21,986 bases of DNA from Bacteroidota bacterium (GCA_023426625.1 JAFAAJ010000298.1:1-21986), one strand, 5' to 3'. Shown: positions 14,179 to 21,928, counted from the first letter of the stretch. Numbers and translations: made by a program. Notes: generated from the sequence alone by a model not told the origin.

Positions 14179-15438
14179 TTAATGATTAATATTCGCTACT
14201 TCTTTCGGATCATGCTTATGTTTAAACAAAACAGCAAACAAAATGGCAATAATCAACGCATATCCTGCAAAATAAAGCCAGATTTCATGCCACATTTTAT
14301 CTCCGCCTGGTAAAGTAAAGTAGTTCTGAATTACCCAACCGCTTACTAAACTTCCTATCATGGCTCCAAAACCATTGGTCATCATCATGAATAACCCCTG
14401 TGCGGAAGAGCGAATCTTAAAGTCTGTATTGGTTTCCACAAAAAGAGATCCTGAAATATTGAAAAAATCGAACGCCATTCCATAGACGATGCATGAAAGG
14501 ATAATAAGAACCAAACCAAAGCCTTCCGGAACTCCATAGGCAAAGAAACCGAATCTTAAAACACATGCAAACATAGAAATCAGCATTACTTTTTTAATTC
14601 CAAATTTCTTCAGGAAGAAAGGAATTGCCAAAATGAAAAGGGTTTCTGAAACCTGTGATATAGACATAATTAACGTTGAACGTTTCACCACTAAACTGTT
14701 CGCATATTCAGGCATTCTACCAAAATCTGAAAGGAATGCATCTCCATACATATTGGTTAGCTGTAATGCAGCACCCAAAAACATGGAGAACACGAAGAAT
14801 AATGCCATTTTTCCGTTTCCGAAAAGCGATAGGGAATTAAGTCCTAATTTCTCTAATGTAGTTGCATTTTTAGGGATTGTATTTTGTGGCGGACATTTAG
14901 GTAATGTAAATGCGTAAACTCCTAACAGAATGGCAAATAATGCCGCAATATAAAATTGATTCCCTGAATCTTTATTATCTGTAAGATTGGTGATCCACAT
15001 TGCTACAATAAATCCTACAGTTCCCCAAACTCTGATCGGCGGAAAAACTTTTACCACATCATAATCATTGTTTTTAAGAACATAATAAGCGATGGAGTTT
15101 GATAAAGAAATTGTAGGCATATAGAAGAACATCGCAATCAGCATCACCCAGAAAAACTGGTTAGGATCTGAAACCTGCGGAAGAAAAAACAATGTAATAC
15201 CATATAAAATATGAAGAATCCCATATAATTTTTCTGCATTCATCCAGCGGTCGGCAATAATTCCTGTAAGAGCAGGCATTATAATAGATGAGATTCCCAA
15301 TGTAGAAAACACTGCTCCGAATTCCGATCCCCCCCATTGTCTGGTACTGAACCAATATACTCCAATGGTAATCAGCCACGCTCCCCAAACGAAAAACTGA
15401 AGAAAGCTAAGTATAGTAAGTCGTAATTTTAAATTCAT
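14179..15438 (-). CDS. Nucleoside:H+ symporter, NupG-like
   Basis: A 419-residue inner-membrane transporter of the MFS NHS family, expected to import nucleosides with protons. The start MNLKLRLTILSFLQFFVWGAWLITIG carries the FxWGAW block typical of Bacteroidetes members, followed by 12 predicted helices; GIIADRWMNAEKL is the helix 2-3 MFS motif, and a second half-repeat begins near GLNSLSLFGNGKMALFF. Substrate range is not deducible. It begins 21 bases after the bifunctional nuclease gene with no terminator between, so the two form one operon; the pairing suggests nucleic-acid breakdown and salvage. No unusual features in composition. Confidence 0.85.
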   Translation of the reverse strand: MNLKLRLTILSFLQFFVWGAWLITIGVYWFSTRQWGGSEFGAVFSTLGISSIIMPALTGIIADRWMNAEKLYGILHILYGITLFFLPQVSDPNQFFWVMLIAMFFYMPTISLSNSIAYYVLKNNDYDVVKVFPPIRVWGTVGFIVAMWITNLTDNKDSGNQFYIAALFAILLGVYAFTLPKCPPQNTIPKNATTLEKLGLNSLSLFGNGKMALFFVFSMFLGAALQLTNMYGDAFLSDFGRMPEYANSLVVKRSTLIMSISQVSETLFILAIPFFLKKFGIKKVMLISMFACVLRFGFFAYGVPEGFGLVLIILSCIVYGMAFDFFNISGSLFVETNTDFKIRSSAQGLFMMMTNGFGAMIGSLVSGWVIQNYFTLPGGDKMWHEIWLYFAGYALIIAILFAVLFKHKHDPKEVANINH

Positions 15439-15459
15439 ATATGTTTTTTGATATATATC

Positions 15460-16059
15460 TTAATCGATTTTCTTTTTTCTTCTTTTAATTTCTTCCTGAA
15501 TTTCAAGAGCGGTATCATAATCTTCTTCTTTTACGGCTTCGTCCAATAATTTTTGGAGTTCTTCCATGGAAAGAGATCTTAAATTGTCTTCTGTAGGTAC
15601 GGTTTCGGAAAATGATTCTTCTTCTTTGGAAACATCTTCCAGTTCCAGAAGAATTCCTGCTTCATTTAAAACCTGCTGTGTGGTAAAGATCGGCGCGTCA
15701 AATCTTACTGCCATAGCTACCGCATCTGAAGTTCTTGCATCAAGAATCAGTTCCTCATCATTGCTTTTATTTTTAAAATTGATATTGGAAAAGAAAACAC
15801 CGTCTACGATCTGGTAAATGATCACTGAAACCAATTCATAATTGGCAGAAACTATAAATTTTGAAAATAAATCATGGGTAAGCGGCCGAGGAGGATGAAT
15901 GTCTTTCTCAAGGCCAAGAGAGATGGATTGAGCCTCAAAATTTCCTATAACCACAGGTAATTTTATATGTGATTCCTCATGCTCCAATAACAATGCGTAA
16001 GCTCCCGATTGGGTTTGGCTATACGATATTCCGCGAATGATTAGCTGTTTATAATCCAT
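15460..16059 (-). CDS. Bifunctional nuclease (DUF151) with C-terminal UVR motif
   Basis: A 199-residue protein. Residues 1-140 match the bifunctional nuclease (BFN/DUF151) fold, including YALLLEHEESHIKLPVVIGNFEAQSI and the block ARTSDAVAMAVRFDAPIF; plant relatives have both RNase and DNase activity. Residues 145-163 are an acidic linker. Residues 165-196 are a UvrB/UvrC-type helical hairpin (MEELQKLLDEAVKEEDY then TALEIQEEIKRRK), a protein-interaction motif. The combination is regular in flavobacterial members. It begins the operon with the NupG-like transporter. The -7-like box ends only 5 bases before the ATG, so its message may be leaderless. Nuclease activity is from family knowledge and not visible as a catalytic motif. 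Confidence 0.88.
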   Translation of the reverse strand: MDYKQLIIRGISYSQTQSGAYALLLEHEESHIKLPVVIGNFEAQSISLGLEKDIHPPRPLTHDLFSKFIVSANYELVSVIIYQIVDGVFFSNINFKNKSNDEELILDARTSDAVAMAVRFDAPIFTTQQVLNEAGILLELEDVSKEEESFSETVPTEDNLRSLSMEELQKLLDEAVKEEDYDTALEIQEEIKRRKKKID

Positions 16060-16064
16060 AACTA

Positions 16065-16072
16065 CAAATATA
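16065..16072 (-). promoter_or_regulatory. -7 box of the nuclease operon, almost abutting the start codon
   Basis: The - strand reads TATATTTG, a match to TAnnTTTG, with only TAGTT between it and ATG 16059. If used, transcription would begin at or next to the ATG. No good -33 TTG is visible. Confidence 0.4.
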
Positions 16073-16111
16073 AATTAATTTTTTATTGTAGGTTTTACTT
16101 TTTGCACAAAA

Positions 16112-16136
16112 ATAAAAGCCCGGAAAGGGCTTTTAT
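16112..16136 (-). terminator. Terminator of the etfBA operon
   Basis: A 10-base perfect stem, ATAAAAGCCC (16112-16121) with GGGCTTTTAT (16127-16136), loop GGAAA, followed on the - strand by a T-rich tract. It lies about 100 bases after the etfA stop. Confidence 0.7.
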
Positions 16137-16138
16137 AT

Positions 16139-16230
16139 GTGAATTGTGAATTAACTTTATTGTCAATTTTGCTTCGCAAGTGAATTAATTTAAATTGACA
16201 GGCAAAGCGAACTGACTATTGCCAATTCAT
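16139..16230 (-). other. Dyad-rich 3' region downstream of etfA
   Basis: Several nested inverted repeats: TGAATTG (16140-16146) with CAATTCA (16223-16229), TGTCAATTT with AAATTGACA, and a TTGC-TTC-GCAA hairpin near 16169-16179. Together they could fold into a branched structure between the etfA stop and the terminator. No coding frame is seen. Confidence 0.35.
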
Positions 16231-16235
16231 TTTTT

Positions 16236-17183
16236 TTATCCTTTAAGAGCTTTGATTTTCTCTGTCAATGCAGGAATAATCTGGAAGGCATCTCCTACTA
16301 CCCCGTAATCAGCAGACTTGAAGAATGGTGCTTCAGCATCATTATTGATCACTACAATAGTTTTAGAAGAATTAACTCCGGCTAAGTGCTGGATCGCTCC
16401 TGAAATCCCTACAGCAATGTAAAGGTTCGGTGCAATAGCTTTTCCTGTTTGTCCTACGTGTTCGGTATGAGGTCTCCATCCGATATCAGAAACCGGCTTA
16501 GAACAAGCTGTAGCCGCTCCAAGAACGTTTGCCAATTCTTCGATCATTCCCCAGTTTTCAGGTCCCTTCATTCCTCTTCCTGCAGAAACTACGATCTCTG
16601 CTTCTTTAAGGTCTAATTTTCCTGAACTTTGTTCGTGAGAGATTACTTTTGTATCTTCATTAGCTACAGATAGGTTTTTCACTTCTTCTGAACCTGATAC
16701 TGTATTTTCTTTTACTCCGAAAGCATTTTGAGAAACGGTAACGATCACTCCGTTTCCTTCTGCTTTAGCATGCATGAAACCTTTTCCTGAGAACGCTTTT
16801 CTTTTTACCTGGAAAGGAGAAAGACTTTCAGGAGCCGCCAAAGCATTGGTAATTAAAGAATAATTTTTCATTACCGCCAACATTGGAGCTACGGATGAAG
16901 CATCAGTAGTATGAGGAAAAACAATTACGTTTCCTTCTACCACTTCACTGATTGCCTGTGCATAGGCTTTTGCTGAGAAGTTTTTAAGACCTTCATCCTT
17001 GATGTTGATCACATTCGATGCTCCATATTTGTATAATAAATCTGAAGAATCTGTAGGGTTTAGAGAGATCGCCGTAACGGTATCTCCTGCCTGATCAGCC
17101 ACAGCTTTAGCATAAGAAACTGCTTCAAAAGCTGCTTTTTTGTAAACTCCGTTTATATTTTCTGCGTATACGAATACTGCCAT
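16236..17183 (-). CDS. etfA: Electron transfer flavoprotein alpha subunit
   Basis: The FAD-binding subunit of ETF, which accepts electrons from acyl-CoA and related dehydrogenases and passes them to ETF:quinone oxidoreductase. The 315-residue length is standard. The C-terminal FAD domain is unmistakable: VSAGRGMKGPENWGMIEELA, KPVSDIGWRPHTEHVGQTGK, LYIAVGISGAIQHLAGV and INNDAEAPFFKSADYGVVGD. The N-terminal half (MAVFVYAENINGVYKKAAFE) is the less conserved ETF fold. It starts 40 bases after etfB on the same strand, so the two subunits are made together. Confidence 0.96.
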   Translation of the reverse strand: MAVFVYAENINGVYKKAAFEAVSYAKAVADQAGDTVTAISLNPTDSSDLLYKYGASNVINIKDEGLKNFSAKAYAQAISEVVEGNVIVFPHTTDASSVAPMLAVMKNYSLITNALAAPESLSPFQVKRKAFSGKGFMHAKAEGNGVIVTVSQNAFGVKENTVSGSEEVKNLSVANEDTKVISHEQSSGKLDLKEAEIVVSAGRGMKGPENWGMIEELANVLGAATACSKPVSDIGWRPHTEHVGQTGKAIAPNLYIAVGISGAIQHLAGVNSSKTIVVINNDAEAPFFKSADYGVVGDAFQIIPALTEKIKALKG

Positions 17184-17223
17184 TTTTCTTAAATTAAAAG
17201 ATTAAAAATTTAATGATTAAAGA

Positions 17224-17970
17224 TTAGATTACTTTAGCTTCTTCGTGAAGTAGTCTTACTAATTCATCAAGATTATCCGGAGAAACGATCTTTACAGCAG
17301 CTCTTGGCGGAACGCTGTCATAAGAAACTCCCTGAACTTTTACTTCTGAAGATGTAGGTTCTACAACCTGTAATGGCTTGGTTCTCGCAGACATAATTCC
17401 TCTCATGTTAGGAATGATAAGGTCTTTTTCATCTACTAATCCTTTCTGACCGGCAATTACTGCAGGTAATTTCACAGAAATAGTTTCTTTACCTCCTTCA
17501 ATTTCTCTTACAGCAGTAGCTTCACTTCCGTTTACATCTAAACCTACGGATGCATTTACGAAAGGCTGGTTTAATAACTGAGCCACCATTCCCGGAACAG
17601 AACCACCATTATAATCGATAGATTCTTTACCACAAAGGATAAGGTCATATCCTCCGTTCTGAGCCACAGCAGCAATTTCTTTAGCTGTTGAATAGCTGTC
17701 TTTAGGATCAAGATTTACTCTTACCGCATCATTTGCACCGATAGCCAATGCTTTTCTGATCACAGGTTCCGTAGCAGCATCTCCTACATTAATAACTGTT
17801 ACCGTTGCTCCCTGAGATTCCTGAAGCTTAACTGCTTTTGTTAACGCAAATTCATCTAAAGGATTGATTACCCACTGGATTCCGTTCTTGTCGAAGGCAG
17901 ATTTATCTGCTGTAAAGTTAATTTTAGAAGTAGTATCCGGAACACTACTAATACAAACTAATATTTTCAT
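17224..17970 (-). CDS. etfB: Electron transfer flavoprotein beta subunit
   Basis: Partner of etfA; it binds AMP in the heterodimer and docks with dehydrogenases. The 248-residue protein begins MKILVCISSVPDTTSKI and carries the beta-subunit signature VREIEGGKETISVKLPAVI followed by IPNMRGIMSARTKPL. The loop LCGKESIDYNGGSVPG contacts the nucleotide. It is the first gene of etfBA; the upstream 100 bases hold an 18-base perfect palindrome and a -7-like TATATTTA, suggesting regulated expression. Typical flavobacterial placement ahead of the bifunctional nuclease and NupG-like genes. Confidence 0.96.
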   Translation of the reverse strand: MKILVCISSVPDTTSKINFTADKSAFDKNGIQWVINPLDEFALTKAVKLQESQGATVTVINVGDAATEPVIRKALAIGANDAVRVNLDPKDSYSTAKEIAAVAQNGGYDLILCGKESIDYNGGSVPGMVAQLLNQPFVNASVGLDVNGSEATAVREIEGGKETISVKLPAVIAGQKGLVDEKDLIIPNMRGIMSARTKPLQVVEPTSSEVKVQGVSYDSVPPRAAVKIVSPDNLDELVRLLHEEAKVI

Positions 17971-18051
17971 GTGTACTATGTTGTTTTTCTCTCTTTTATT
18001 CCCATAAAATCAGACGATTTCACGGAGAGATTTTGTTCTGATTAATTTCTG

Positions 18052-18059
18052 TAAATATA
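18052..18059 (-). promoter_or_regulatory. Probable -7 element upstream of etfBA
   Basis: The - strand reads TATATTTA, one base from TAnnTTTG. It lies inside TTTTATTTATATTTACA, a 17-base string found identically ahead of the T9SS cargo gene (complement of 19967-19983). The expected -33 position falls inside the palindrome at 18071-18088. Confidence 0.35.
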
Positions 18060-18070
18060 AATAAAAAATA

Positions 18071-18088
18071 TATTATGCATGCATAATA
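18071..18088. promoter_or_regulatory. 18-base perfect palindrome, candidate operator for etfBA
   Basis: TATTATGCATGCATAATA is its own reverse complement over all 18 bases, with no loop, as in a dimeric repressor site rather than a terminator. It lies 101 bases upstream of etfB, straddling the predicted -33. Two smaller dyads follow: AATAC-CTA-GTATT (18085-18097) and AATACAT-TAG-ATGTATT (18107-18123). The binding protein is unknown. Confidence 0.5.
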
Positions 18089-18122
18089 CCTAGTATTTTA
18101 TTATTCAATACATTAGATGTAT

Positions 18123-18830
18123 TTACGGCGCTGGTTTTGTTGCCCTAAATTCGATCTTACTGGGTAAAACTCTTGGATTCATTTTCAAAATATCCAATAT
18201 CAGATTTCCCATGTCTTCGGGCTGAATTTTCCAGCTGTCTTTTTCGGAAGGTATATTTCCATTGAAATGGGTAGCTACCGAACCCGGCATGATTACGGTT
18301 GCTTTGATGTTATATTTTCTCAGATCAATCATTGCAGCCTGTGTGAATCCCACAACTCCGAATTTAGATGCGTTATATCCCGTTCCATTCTCAAAAAAAT
18401 TGGCTCCTGCAAGACTGGAAACCGTTATATAATAACCTTCAGATTTCTTTAACTCTTCCACAGAAGCTTTTAAAGTGTAGAAAACTCCCGTTAAATTCGT
18501 TTCTATCACCGCATTCCATTCTTCAGGAGATAATTGATCTACAGGCTTAAAAACACCTAATCCTGCATTGGCGATAACAAAATCCAGTCTTCCGAATTTT
18601 TCAAGAATACTTTTCACAGCATTTTGCTCATCATCCAAATTTCTTACATCCGAAACAATTCCCAAAACTTTATCAGAGTACTGCTTCAATTCTTTTTCCG
18701 CTTTTTCTACATCTTCCTTTTTTCTTCCCGAAAATGCGACTGCAATTCCGTTTTCCAGTAAAATTCTCGCAGTACCAAATCCGATTCCTTTGGTTCCTCC
18801 CGTAATGTAGGCTACTTTATCCGTTAACAT
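18123..18830 (-). CDS. Short-chain dehydrogenase/reductase (classical SDR)
   Basis: An NAD(P)H-dependent oxidoreductase with a Rossmann fold; the substrate is unknown. The 235-residue length is typical. The cofactor loop is TGGTKGIG (residues 10-17), the structural NAG is at 88-90, N112 lies in TNLTG, and the catalytic S139, Y152 and K156 (YNASK) are all in place. A basic residue pair R36-K37 after the second strand suggests NADPH preference. It starts at ATG 18830 after the terminator of the T9SS cargo gene. It ends within a small dyad (18107-18123) just before the etfBA regulatory region, with no strong terminator. Confidence 0.9.
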   Translation of the reverse strand: MLTDKVAYITGGTKGIGFGTARILLENGIAVAFSGRKKEDVEKAEKELKQYSDKVLGIVSDVRNLDDEQNAVKSILEKFGRLDFVIANAGLGVFKPVDQLSPEEWNAVIETNLTGVFYTLKASVEELKKSEGYYITVSSLAGANFFENGTGYNASKFGVVGFTQAAMIDLRKYNIKATVIMPGSVATHFNGNIPSEKDSWKIQPEDMGNLILDILKMNPRVLPSKIEFRATKPAP

Positions 18831-18852
18831 AATATTTTAAATTTGATCTCTT

Positions 18853-18885
18853 AAAAATAAAAAAAACGCTCCATTAGGAACGTTT
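18853..18885 (-). terminator. Terminator of the T9SS cargo gene
   Basis: On the - strand AAACGTTCC (18885-18877) pairs with GGAGCGTTT (18872-18864) over 9 bases including one G-U pair, loop TAAT, followed by a run of Ts (TTTTTTATTTTTAAG). It lies 26 bases after the stop at 18911. Confidence 0.8.
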
Positions 18886-18910
18886 AAATTTCTATAGATT
18901 TACTATAATA

Positions 18911-19942
18911 TTATTTTTTGATGAATTTCTCAGTAGTAAGACCATCTTTTGTCTCAATAGAGATAAGATATGTACCTGCTGGTAAATGTCTTACGTCTAC
19001 AGTATTTTCATTCAATTTTACATCAATGTTTCTACCTGTAACATCTGTAACAGAAACTTTGTTGATTTTGGCTTCTGATTTGATATTAAGAACGTCTGTA
19101 GTTGGGTTGGGATAAACTGCAATTGATGAAATTCTAATATTATTATCAGTTAACTCATTAGTTGATAAAGCCGCAGCATTAGAAAATTCAACAAAAATAT
19201 TATCGAAACCTGCAGTTTTACTTACAGTATTACCAGTTGCTGTAACATTATATAAATATACATCTTCAGCAACCATACCTGGTATAAGTCCTAAACTTGC
19301 AGTACTTGACGTATATCCGCCTGAACCCGTTGGCCAAGTCCAAACTATCGCCCCTGTTGTTTTATTATATTTAAAATTTAACGATACCCAAGTATTTGCT
19401 GTTAAAAGAACTCCTGGAGTTGCTGCCAAGCCAATTGAATAAACAGTTGGCAACCCTGTAGACATATTTGTAAAAGTACTAAGACCTCTCAATTCTTTAG
19501 TAGCTACATCATAAGTAAAACCGCCTATCGTTGTTGAGGCTGTACCATTCATACCCATAACTCTCATCTGGATTGTTCCTGTTCCTGTTGAAGGTCCCGT
19601 ATACAAATCAAATTTACCATGAAGTATATTGTTTGAAGCTGTAGCAGTAACTGTTGTTAATTTTGCTGCAATTCTATTGTTCAAAGAAGCTGTAGTAGCA
19701 CTATAACTATTATAACTGGCAATTGTCATAGATTTGCCATGTGCAGCATCAATTGTAGCAACTTGGTAATCTGCATTTGACCCATAAAGCGTGTACCATC
19801 CATTTTGTCCAGCGGCTGCCCCGGTTACATCAGTACCAAGATTTCCAGTAGTCAATGTTTCAAAATTTTCATTGACAAGGACTTGTCCAAAAGTCATCAT
19901 TGTTGCAGAAATCAACAATGCAGAAGATAGAATTTTTTTCAT
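18911..19942 (-). CDS. Secreted T9SS cargo protein (type A sorting domain)
   Basis: A 343-residue secreted protein of unknown activity. Residues 1-19 are a signal peptide (MKKILSSALLISATMMTFG, then Q). Residues ~20-255 are a Ser/Thr/Gly-rich beta-sandwich-like domain, resembling lectin-type or carbohydrate-binding folds in composition, with no catalytic motif recognised. Residues ~275-343 are a type IX secretion C-terminal domain: AVYPNPTTDVLNI, VTDVTGR, HLPAGTYLISI, ending in TEKFIKK. This directs outer-membrane translocation and usually cell-surface anchoring. It is monocistronic, with a -7-like TATATTTA ahead (complement of 19969-19976) and its own terminator. Adhesion or polymer binding is a guess. 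Confidence 0.8.
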   Translation of the reverse strand: MKKILSSALLISATMMTFGQVLVNENFETLTTGNLGTDVTGAAAGQNGWYTLYGSNADYQVATIDAAHGKSMTIASYNSYSATTASLNNRIAAKLTTVTATASNNILHGKFDLYTGPSTGTGTIQMRVMGMNGTASTTIGGFTYDVATKELRGLSTFTNMSTGLPTVYSIGLAATPGVLLTANTWVSLNFKYNKTTGAIVWTWPTGSGGYTSSTASLGLIPGMVAEDVYLYNVTATGNTVSKTAGFDNIFVEFSNAAALSTNELTDNNIRISSIAVYPNPTTDVLNIKSEAKINKVSVTDVTGRNIDVKLNENTVDVRHLPAGTYLISIETKDGLTTEKFIKK

Positions 19943-20016
19943 AATTTAAATTTTAAATTTTAATGATGTAAATATAAATAAAATCTCTGATGAGTAAAAA
20001 ATATTTTTATAAAAAT

Positions 20017-20052
20017 AATACATCCCTAAAATAGGGACTTTAGGGATGTATT
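20017..20052 (-). terminator. Terminator of the M20 dipeptidase gene
   Basis: A 14-base perfect stem, AATACATCCCTAAA (20017-20030) with TTTAGGGATGTATT (20039-20052), 8-base loop, followed on the - strand by TATTTTTAT. It lies just beyond the stop at 20056. Confidence 0.85.
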
Positions 20053-20055
20053 TTA

Positions 20056-21435
20056 TTATTTTGAATAGTTCTCGAAAAACAACGGAATACTCTCTATTCC
20101 TTTATAGAAATTGAACAATCCGTAATGCTCATTTGGAGAGTGGATCGCATCAGAATCCAACCCGAATCCCATTAATACAGACTTGGCACCTAAAACCTTC
20201 TCAAACATTGCTGTAATAGGAATACTACCTCCTCCTCTGTACGGAAGCACTTCTTTCCCAAATGCAGACTCCATTGCCTGTTTTGCGGCTAAAAACTCTT
20301 TAGTATTGGTAGGCAGAACGTATGGCATTCCTCCGTGATGCGGTGTTACTTTCACTTTTACATTATCCGGAGCTATTTTTTCAAAATATGCTTTGAATTT
20401 TTCTGTAATTTCTTCAGGAGTCTGATACGGAACCAAACGCATGGAGATTTTAGCATAAGCCTTCGAAGGAATAACTGTTTTTGCACCTTCCCCTGTATAT
20501 CCTCCCCAAATTCCGTTGCAGTCTAAAGTAGGACGGATAGAAGTTCTTTCTAAAGTTGTATATCCTTTCTCTCCTTCCACACCGTTTAATCCGATTGATT
20601 TCTTGAATTCTTCAGGATTATCTTTCAGCTTATTCATTTCCGCTCTTTCTTCATCCGAAACAACTTCCACGTTATCGTAGAAACCATCAATAGTGATATG
20701 ACCATCTTCATCGATCAAATTAGCGATCATTCTTGAAAGCACATGAATAGGATTCGGTACAGCTCCTCCATACAGACCAGAATGCAGGTCTCTGTTCGGA
20801 CCTTCCACTTCTACTTCTACATAGCTTAACCCTCTCAATCCTGTTGTAACAGTAGGTTGCTCATTGCTGTAAATATGCGTATCGGAAATAAGGATACAGT
20901 CACAAGCCAGCTTTTCTTTATTTTCATTTACCCAGGCTCCCAAGCTTACTGAACCCACTTCTTCTTCTCCTTCCAAAATAAATTTAACGTTGCAAGGTAA
21001 AGCATTGGTTTTCATCATTGCTTCAAATGCCTTTAAATGCATAAAGAACTGTCCTTTATCATCCGCTGAACCTCTTGCAAAGATGGCACCTTCAGGATGA
21101 AGTTCCGTTTTCTCAATATAAGGCTCAAATGGCGGTTTTTTCCATAAATCCAACGGATCAGCCGGTTGCACATCATAGTGACCATATACCAATACTGTTG
21201 GCAGGCTTTTATCTAATATTTTTTCTCCAAAAACAATAGGATATCCTTTCGTCTGGCAAACTTCCACATTGTCGGCCCCCGCATTTTTAAGATGTTCTGC
21301 ACAAACATCTGCACACTTCAATACGTCATTTTTATATGCCGGATCTGCAGAAATAGAAGGAATTCTCAATAATTCAAATAATTCATCTACGAAACGCTGC
21401 TTGTTTTCGTTAATGTAATTTAATGTCTCTTGCAT
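20056..21435 (-). CDS. M20-family metallodipeptidase
   Basis: A two-metal exopeptidase of the M20 family, expected to cleave dipeptides (carnosinase/Xaa-His dipeptidase type) in the cytoplasm. The 459-residue ATG product has all metal-site blocks: VYGHYDVQPAD (H86, catalytic D88), ARGSADDKGQ (bridging D125), LEGEEEVGS (E158/E159), ISDTH (D185) and a late DAIHSPNEHYG histidine. The dimerisation lid domain lies between, around residues 200-380. The open frame runs 40 codons further upstream to 21555, but that part is Phe/Lys-rich, non-conserved and crosses the promoter; ATG 21435 (MQETLNYI) is chosen. It is monocistronic with promoter and terminator visible. Confidence 0.93.
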   Translation of the reverse strand: MQETLNYINENKQRFVDELFELLRIPSISADPAYKNDVLKCADVCAEHLKNAGADNVEVCQTKGYPIVFGEKILDKSLPTVLVYGHYDVQPADPLDLWKKPPFEPYIEKTELHPEGAIFARGSADDKGQFFMHLKAFEAMMKTNALPCNVKFILEGEEEVGSVSLGAWVNENKEKLACDCILISDTHIYSNEQPTVTTGLRGLSYVEVEVEGPNRDLHSGLYGGAVPNPIHVLSRMIANLIDEDGHITIDGFYDNVEVVSDEERAEMNKLKDNPEEFKKSIGLNGVEGEKGYTTLERTSIRPTLDCNGIWGGYTGEGAKTVIPSKAYAKISMRLVPYQTPEEITEKFKAYFEKIAPDNVKVKVTPHHGGMPYVLPTNTKEFLAAKQAMESAFGKEVLPYRGGGSIPITAMFEKVLGAKSVLMGFGLDSDAIHSPNEHYGLFNFYKGIESIPLFFENYSK

Positions 21436-21452
21436 TGTAAATTTTGTTTTGT

Positions 21453-21483
21453 TAAAAGTATAAAAAAAGGCTTTCAGGGACAA
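21453..21483 (-). promoter_or_regulatory. Promoter of the M20 dipeptidase gene
   Basis: On the - strand TTG (21483-21481), a 20-base spacer and TACTTTTA (21460-21453), one base from TAnnTTTG. The implied leader is about 15 bases to ATG 21435, supporting the shortened start. Confidence 0.5.
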
Positions 21484-21540
21484 ACAAAAACAGTGTTTTT
21501 TCCAAGTCTTTATCTGAGAGTTGACAAATATCACCCCACG

Positions 21541-21573
21541 AAAAATGTCCTGCAAAATTTGCAGGACATTTTT
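21541..21573. terminator. Palindromic terminator after the lipoprotein gene
   Basis: AAAAATGTCCTGCAAA (21541-21556) pairs with its complement (21558-21573), a 16-base arm each side. A- and T-runs at both ends allow use in either direction, though only the - strand lipoprotein gene needs it. Confidence 0.85.
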
Positions 21574-21590
21574 ATATTTTGAACTAATAA

Positions 21591-21878
21591 TTAGTGCTCA
21601 GCTTTTGGTGTTGCAGCTTCTTCCGCTTTAGCCGATTCAGCTGGTTTCACTTCTTCAGTATGTTTAGTAGCAGCAGAATCAGACATTGATGATCCCGCAT
21701 TATGCATATCACCTCTGTATTCAGAAAGCTTATCCTGGTCTCCACTGGTTTGCTCGTCATCAGAATATCTTTCTACTCCTTCTTCAAGTTTCAAAGTACC
21801 TTTATTTCCTCCGTCCGGCACTTTTTTACAGCTTACAGCTACTGTTGCAACGGCTAAACATATAATTAACTTTCTCAT
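21591..21878 (-). CDS. Small acidic lipoprotein of unknown function
   Basis: A 95-residue protein with a lipoprotein signal: hydrophobic residues 4-15 and a lipobox VAVS-C17, after which the cysteine would be lipidated. The mature 79 residues are hydrophilic and probably disordered, with a central Asp/Ser-rich part (YSDDEQTSGDQDKLSEYRGD) and an Ala/Glu/Lys tail (ESAKAEEAATPKAEH). No family recognised. The residues right after the cysteine are KKVPDGG; lysines there may allow export to the surface or retention, undecidable here. It has its own promoter (TACTTTTG) and terminator. Confidence 0.75.
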   Translation of the reverse strand: MRKLIICLAVATVAVSCKKVPDGGNKGTLKLEEGVERYSDDEQTSGDQDKLSEYRGDMHNAGSSMSDSAATKHTEEVKPAESAKAEEAATPKAEH

Positions 21879-21897
21879 GCTTAAATTTTTGATTGCC

Positions 21898-21928
21898 CAA
21901 AAGTAAGAAATCTTGTATTTGTCGGCAA
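21898..21928 (-). promoter_or_regulatory. Promoter of the lipoprotein gene
   Basis: On the - strand TTG (21928-21926), a 20-base spacer and TACTTTTG (21905-21898), matching TAnnTTTG. The implied leader is about 15 bases to ATG 21878. Confidence 0.65.

Noticed and set aside
21436..21555. 40-residue N-terminal extension of the M20 dipeptidase
   Set aside because: The extension is not part of the M20 fold, crosses a TTG-N20-TACTTTTA promoter, and the normal family start (MQETLNYI) has its own ATG at 21435.
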